Of a stretch of 64,000 nt of DNA, positions 56,562 through 64,000 are shown one piece after another; within the stretch, counting starts at the first letter, position 1; every line of letters begins with the position of its first letter. This stretch comes from Litomosoides sigmodontis (Eukaryota; Nematoda; Chromadorea; Rhabditida; Onchocercidae), in assembly GCA_963070105.1 (NCBI GenBank), contig OY718807.1, positions 9,362,483 to 9,426,482 on the forward strand, in the 5' to 3' direction. The notes beneath the pieces are model-generated. The model was not told the origin of the DNA. It saw only the letters and a program-made list of their open reading frames with translations, and did no database searches. A program made the position numbers and the translations under genes.

Positions 56562-57243
56562 TAAATAGCGATAACCATTAACAGTGATGTAAACAAAGAT
56601 TTCAATTTATGAAGTCCTTTCCTTTTTTAATTTTATACTTAGCAATTCAAGTTTCACCTGTTGTGACTAGAAGTAAAAAGCACTTATTTGATAATTTGTA
56701 TTAATAGAGATGAAGCATAGTTCATTACATTTATAGTTGGTTGTTCTAGTTATTAGATGTAAAATACTCTTTAGAGCTAATTTATTATACTTTAGCTACA
56801 AAAGAGAGAAAGTTGAAGTTCAAATTTTTCGTTTAATATTTAATAAATGAAAATTTTTTATAGCCTTACTGAATGAACCATTTTTGTAATAATTTAAATT
56901 ACTACGAATACATTTCCATTCGATACATATAATACTATTTGATTTAATAAGCAGTCCGAACGATAAGGAAAAAATAATAATGAATAACTTTTAAAATTCC
57001 AGTATTTGAGAATTGCGAAATTCGAATTTTTCTTCTGCTAATTTAACAAGCAATACAATTTGAGGAATGTTTTTCAAAAATGTTGCAATCTTTTAACGAT
57101 CGCTAATTTTCTATATTATTTCTATTTTTATTAGTCATTAATCGGTTGCGAGGAATAAGCAATTACTAAGCTAATCACTTCGGCTAGTTTATATCAATTA
57201 TTATCAAATCGTTTCTCACATTTCCACAAATTTATTGAAACTA

Positions 57244-57249
<6 letters not shown>

Positions 57250-57275
<26 letters not shown>
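57250..57275. repeat. (TA)n microsatellite
   Basis: A TA run of about 26 nt between rps8 and the collagen gene. Confidence 0.9.
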
Positions 57276-57276
<1 letters not shown>

Positions 57277-57722
57277 CACTTGAGCCACTGTATATGGAAA
57301 TGAAACAAAATAATAACAAGAAAACGGGTAAAGTAAATCGGCAAATCGTCCTTCCACGGTCGACTTGGTGAATGATCCGAAATTTGAATCAAAACGAAGT
57401 GAGCTTTACAATATTAACATACAAAATTGTTTATTATTCAATTTTATGACTTGAAGAAGTAATCTGATAGGGAATTATTGAAAGAAACGATTTCTTCTAA
57501 GCGCTCCTCACATTGTACTATGTATGAGCATACGTGAATTATTGAGAATAATTTTGGGGAGAATGAATTTTGTTAAAAAAAAAATTATGTGAAATTTGCA
57601 CGCTTTTTATTTTGGACAATTTTGATGACGAAGAAAGAGAAGGAAAATCAGTGATAGTGTAAAGTTCAAAAGTACTGATTATAGTATTGGTAAAGCAGTA
57701 TGTATATAAGTAATCGCATCGA

Positions 57723-59900
<2,178 letters not shown>

Positions 59901-59910
59901 AACTGTCAGC

Positions 59911-59912
59911 CT
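59911..59912 (-). promoter_or_regulatory. Probable spliced-leader acceptor of the collagen gene
   Basis: AATTTCAG lies 10 nt before the ATG and matches the nematode acceptor consensus well. A conventional upstream intron is not excluded. Confidence 0.5.
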
Positions 59913-60464
59913 GAAATTACCACAAGAAAATAATAGTCGAAAAGAGAGATTTTGTGAAGAAAATAATTCGCGCAAAAATGAAGCAAATATTTTCCATTAT
60001 ATTTGACATCAAAAATAACCAATCTTAAAATAGAAAAACGAGTGAGAAATTTGGTGAGAAATTTTTTTTTAAAAAAAAAAGGAAGAATTGGAATTAAAAG
60101 AAAAAATGAAAAAGAAATGCAAAGTTCAATCATTATAAGAAAAATTAAGAAAATTTTTTTTCAAATTTGCAAATTATCAAGATAAAATGAAGAAAAAATT
60201 GTAGCAAAACTGATGACCGACACCATACGCATACAGAAAAGATAGATGGAATGGAAAAAATGATGAAGAGAAAAAATTTCACTTTTTTCATCTTCTTTAA
60301 TTAATTATTGGTAGTAATTTTTTTAAAGGAATCAGAAGCAAAAAAACAAAGGCGCCATTGCTGCCAAACAAACGCGTAAAAAACAAGATGTCAATTTTAA
60401 ACAGTTTTGTAGTTATTGAAATATAAACTTTTTTGTTTCCGTTTTTTCAACTAATCATTTCTCA

Positions 60465-60505
60465 CTCGTTGTTTCTTTCGAAATTTTGAAAAAAAAAACA
60501 ACGAG
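60465..60505. repeat. 10-bp perfect inverted repeat upstream of the collagen gene
   Basis: CTCGTTGTTT (60465-60474) and AAACAACGAG (60496-60505) are exact complements across a 21-nt spacer, with some further partial pairing of T and A runs inside. Confidence 0.8.
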
Positions 60506-61434
60506 AAGGTATGAGTGCTGAATGAAATTAAAACTGTCGTCCATTACTTCGCTTTTGTTTGTTCCTTTTTTAAAACAGTCAATAATTTAGAGCGAAATAT
60601 TTACCTAAAAAAAAAAAACGCTACAAGAAAAGTACATTATTGTTGCTGGGAATGAGGAAAAAAATGAATCGGTGTTTTTTGTATACAATATTTTGCAAAT
60701 ATTCGCTTTATTTACGATTATCACTGGGAGCTTTTAACAATCTTCTTTTTCTTCGCATCAATTATTTCGAATTTACAAAACGTTTTCGTTTTCAGCCTGA
60801 AATTTCTTCCACCCAATTTTACGCCTTAAAAGTTGAAACGACAAACACGAGTGAGTGAAATTTCGTTATTAGCAAAAATTAGAATAAATGTTATGAGAAA
60901 GGAAAAATAAAAATTCTTCCAAATGGTAACGGTGATAACAGTTAACTGATAGCAGCCATATTCATTTAGGCGCATAAATTGCTCAAAATACGATAAAGGA
61001 TTATTGAAAAATTTGCTTGTTAAGTTTGAATAACAATTGTTGCAAACAAATACTTGCAAACGCACAAATATTTTGGGTTAATTAGGACTTCAGTTATTTA
61101 GATGTAACTATGAAAATAATGAAAGCTTATTTTGAAATGAAACGGATGACTCATTTTATCAGTGGAATGCGAATCGTATAGGATGGGGATGATGACGTAT
61201 GCGACAGAAGTGATCATTTACGCAATCATTTAAGGTTACGGCACAAATCGGACTGCAACATGTCTATTACGATAAGCGTAAGAATTATTAACTTCTGCAA
61301 CAGGCTAGTTCACTTCTAAAACATACGATGAAAATTAAATTTCACAAGATGTAAAGCAGCGCAATGGATTCATACATATAAAAAATTATTATAAATTATG
61401 TAGCAAATGAACGTCAACAGTAAGTGATATTAGC

Positions 61435-61462
61435 AGTGGTAGTAGTAGTGGTGGTGGTGGTT
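61435..61462. repeat. Short AGT/GGT trinucleotide repeat
   Basis: GTGGTAGTAGTAGTGGTGGTGGTGG, an imperfect trinucleotide run in intergenic DNA. Confidence 0.85.
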
Positions 61463-62207
61463 GCAGCTGAAAATTAACAAATTACATCAGAACTTTCAAA
61501 TTCTCATTCTCCAAATCAATTACAATAATTTTTCAGTATGCTTAGTAAACAAATTAACCAAAAGTAATTGGAAATTTTCAATAATAAATTTGACAAAAAT
61601 AAAAATCACATTTGTCCTCGTGTTCTGCAAAAAAAAAAGGAAGGAAGAAAGAGCCAAAAGGTGATAATTGAGTGGACAGTCAAGGATAGTGGACAAGTAA
61701 GTACGATATCGCAATGATGAATTTGAAAATACACTTACTAGCAATAATTAATCAGCTGACTGGTAATGAGAATGTCACATTAAGAGAGCAGAATAATTAT
61801 TTTGCATTTCATAGTTCACCACAAAAATGATTGAATTTATGAAATGTTACAACACATTGTGAATTCGGAATTCCTTACGCCTTCTCCTACTTGCACGTAA
61901 ATTGATTCATTAAAATTTTTTTTATTCAAATTATTACAACAGAGATGAATCTACTGAGCATTGGAATAGATTATCATTGGAAATATGTAGTTCGATCATT
62001 AATTAGAAGTAATTTGCATCCCTCCGATGATTGTAGTAAATCTTTTGCACGAATTTTCCACTTTATATTAAATATCAAATCAGACAACTTGAAGTAAAAA
62101 ATTAAATTTAATCAATTTTTAATTTCAATTATTGCAGCACTGATTTTCTTCATTGTCGTACGGATAATTCATAAATAAGTAAAGTCCAGAACCGTTAAGA
62201 TGAATTG

Positions 62208-62524
62208 TTAGTCAGCGATAAATGCATCGACGATCACATCTTCCACATTCAAATCACCGACTGCTTTCTTTAGACTTTTATTTCCTGATAAACATGCAAC
62301 AGGGAAGTAAAAGTAATTAACGATCTAAAAGTTTTAAATTTAATTTAATTTTTAAGCACCGAACAAAGCAGTAAACTTAATTGATTAAGAAAATCCCGAG
62401 GATGTTGAAATAGATGAAGTGAGTGAATCACAGCATCACAACACATTCTTTTTTTATGACAAAATGTTCGAAACAAAACCTTAAGAATTTTCGAATGTGC
62501 TCCTACTAGAAATACACTTGCCAT
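62208..62524 (-). CDS. Candidate small two-exon gene, unknown function
   Basis: Exon 2 (62284-62208) follows a good acceptor (TTTATCAG) and reads KSLKKAVGDLNVEDVIVDAF then IAD and TAA, a strongly protein-like C-terminus. Exon 1 (62524-62377) starts MASVFLVGAHSKILKVLF, contains CHKKRMCCDAVIHSLHLFQ and HPRDFLNQL, and ends in phase 1 at a GTTTAC donor; the join across a 92-nt intron keeps the frame. The predicted protein is 74 residues with an apolar N-terminus and a cluster of three Cys. I recognise no family. The upstream frame stays open to about 62551, so the start is uncertain and further 5' exons may lie to the right. Confidence 0.38.
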
Positions 62525-62551
62525 AAATTCGGAGTAAAAAAAATGAAACAA

Positions 62552-64000
62552 ATTAAAAGTGTGTTTTGTGTTGTGTTATATATTATTAATTAAGAGAGAA
62601 GTTAATTGAATGTGAAGAGCAAGAGAAACAAATTGATGAATGGTTTTTCAGAGATTTTTCATTCTAACTAACACTTTATATATGTATTTTTTTGACTGCG
62701 AAAAGAAAAATTATTCATCGAAGGAAAAGTGTCCGAAACACTGTTTAATAATGAGGTTGGACTTGTTTCCATACGATTCACTACTCCAATCAAATTAATT
62801 TTAAATCTAACGAATAGAAATTGCCTAAAGGCAAAATGACATGCAAATTGCTCACCTCATCTCTCATCCTTAATTCATATCACTATTTCATACTCATTCC
62901 ATACAGGTCACCTCCGAGGAGAAAAACAAAATTTCAGATGAGAGAACAAATGGAAATTGAAAAAAAAGAATAAATTAAAAAAGAACGCTTGACTTTTTGT
63001 ATTAAATAAAGTTTCTTTTTTCACTGAATATTATTCTTATCATATCTAACATTATTTAAAGTCATTTTCCTCTCTCTATGTTTAAAAGTATTTTTGAAGA
63101 AAAAAATGGAACGAAAAGTTCCGCAGTAAAATTTTCGATGGCGTCGTACGAGTGAATTGCTTAAGGTATAATGCAATTATTTGTAATTAAAAAAACAACG
63201 ATATTGTCCATCTCTTTGTAACTAATGAAATTTCATTACTACAATTAATAACTTTGTTGTTATAAATTGATTGGATGAGCTGTGATTAAAATATAAGGTG
63301 GACATATTTTGTTGCAAATACAAAAGTTTTATGCCGACTGATAAGTTCAGCTGATTTTGTGAACAAAGATATTTATTGCTTATTTGTTTGGAGTACGTTA
63401 GAGGGATTTTAATGAAATTAGTAATTATTATCCGTTGACTGGCACTAAAGAACTATCAGTGAATCCGAAATTGAAGAGATAATTCCTCAATTTCTGTCGG
63501 ATTTTTTTTTTAAAGCATTGCTCACAATTTTGTTGAACTATGAATTAAAAATTGAAATCTTATATTATTTTACACTTCAGATAGTCTAAAACATATTTGC
63601 TTAATTAAAATAAAAAGAAATGAAATAAAGGTTAGGGAATTATGAAGTATGAAAGTTTATATTGATTTGTCGTCGAAGTAATCATTTTTAAAAAAGAAGC
63701 AAAAAAGTAAAATTAGAAAAAATTATTAAATAAGAAAAAATAACAAAGAAGAGTAAGATGAATGGATACGACGAAATCTATGCATTAAAATTATTGATGT
63801 CTCCAAAATGACAAGGTTTCTACAGTTGCGCTTTCCTTCCAATGTATCGTAGCTTAACAGAAAGCTGAAAGCACTATCAGTAATGAGTAATGACAAAAGC
63901 AGTAATGATGAACGACAGTCTATCACCAGTGATAAAGGGCAGTGATAACAGCGCCAATATCAGTAAGCAGTACCAATTGATGGGAAATTTCAGGAGATAG
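62552..64000. other. AT-rich right end, no firm gene
   Basis: About 1.4 kb. Some short frames on the minus strand look mildly protein-like (near 63110-63150 and 63780-63860, the latter with YDTLEGKRNCRNLVILE), and could be upstream exons of the candidate gene to the left, but no exon chain could be built. Confidence 0.4.

Larger units (their letters stand above)
55712..57722. other. Intergenic between rps8 and collagen (convergent)
   Basis: About 2 kb where the two genes converge. It contains one short secreted-peptide-like frame (56361-56561) and a TA microsatellite (57250-57275). The right end is the 3' flank of the collagen gene. Confidence 0.5.
59913..62207. other. Collagen upstream region
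   Basis: About 2.3 kb of AT-rich DNA, the likely promoter side of the collagen gene. It contains an adjacent T-run/A-run near 60061, a 10-bp inverted repeat (60465-60505) and a short AGT/GGT repeat (61435-61462). No gene was recognised. Confidence 0.5.

Overview
The window is eukaryotic nuclear DNA, AT-rich, with many short introns (roughly 60-500 nt), nematode-type genes and microsatellites. A cuticle collagen with the nematode N-terminal layout (membrane segment, REKR cleavage site, short Gly-X-Y blocks split by introns), a nematode-type trehalose-phosphatase, and U-rich AG acceptors a few nucleotides before most start codons (expected for spliced-leader trans-splicing) point to a nematode. 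The trehalose-phosphatase N-terminus and the base composition suggest a spirurid or filarial parasite, but that last step is inference. No bacterial, plasmid, phage, CRISPR or intact transposon signal was seen.

Layout: (1) 0.2-2.2 kb, minus: chromodomain protein with an acidic Ser-rich tail. (2) 2.3-8.0 kb: no recognised gene. (3) 8.0-18.8 kb, minus: DNA topoisomerase II in about 27 exons, first exon not found. (4) 19.8-20.1 kb, minus: a small unrecognised two-exon candidate gene. (5) 20.9-29.3 kb, minus: site-1 protease (MBTPS1), a Golgi/ER subtilase. (6) 31.1-34.6 kb, minus: trehalose-6-phosphate phosphatase (gob-1 type), whose last intron holds a perfect 24-bp hairpin. (7) 34.6-39.3 kb: intergenic. 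(8) 39.3-45.5 kb, minus: F-box/leucine-rich-repeat protein. (9) 46.8-52.5 kb, minus: replicative helicase subunit MCM3. (10) 53.9-55.6 kb, plus: ribosomal protein S8, with a compound microsatellite in intron 2 and a probable H/ACA snoRNA in intron 3. (11) 57.7-59.9 kb, minus: cuticle collagen. (12) 62.2-62.5 kb, minus: a second small two-exon candidate gene.

All recognised genes except rps8 lie on the minus strand; mcm3 and rps8 are head to head across about 1.4 kb. Topoisomerase II and MCM3 both serve DNA replication; S1P, collagen and trehalose-phosphatase serve lipid/secretory regulation, cuticle building and sugar metabolism. No gene-to-gene spacing is short enough to argue firmly for an operon. 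Exon edges were read by eye from AG/GT signals and frame, so the outer coordinates and the exons quoted with exact positions are firmer than the rest.
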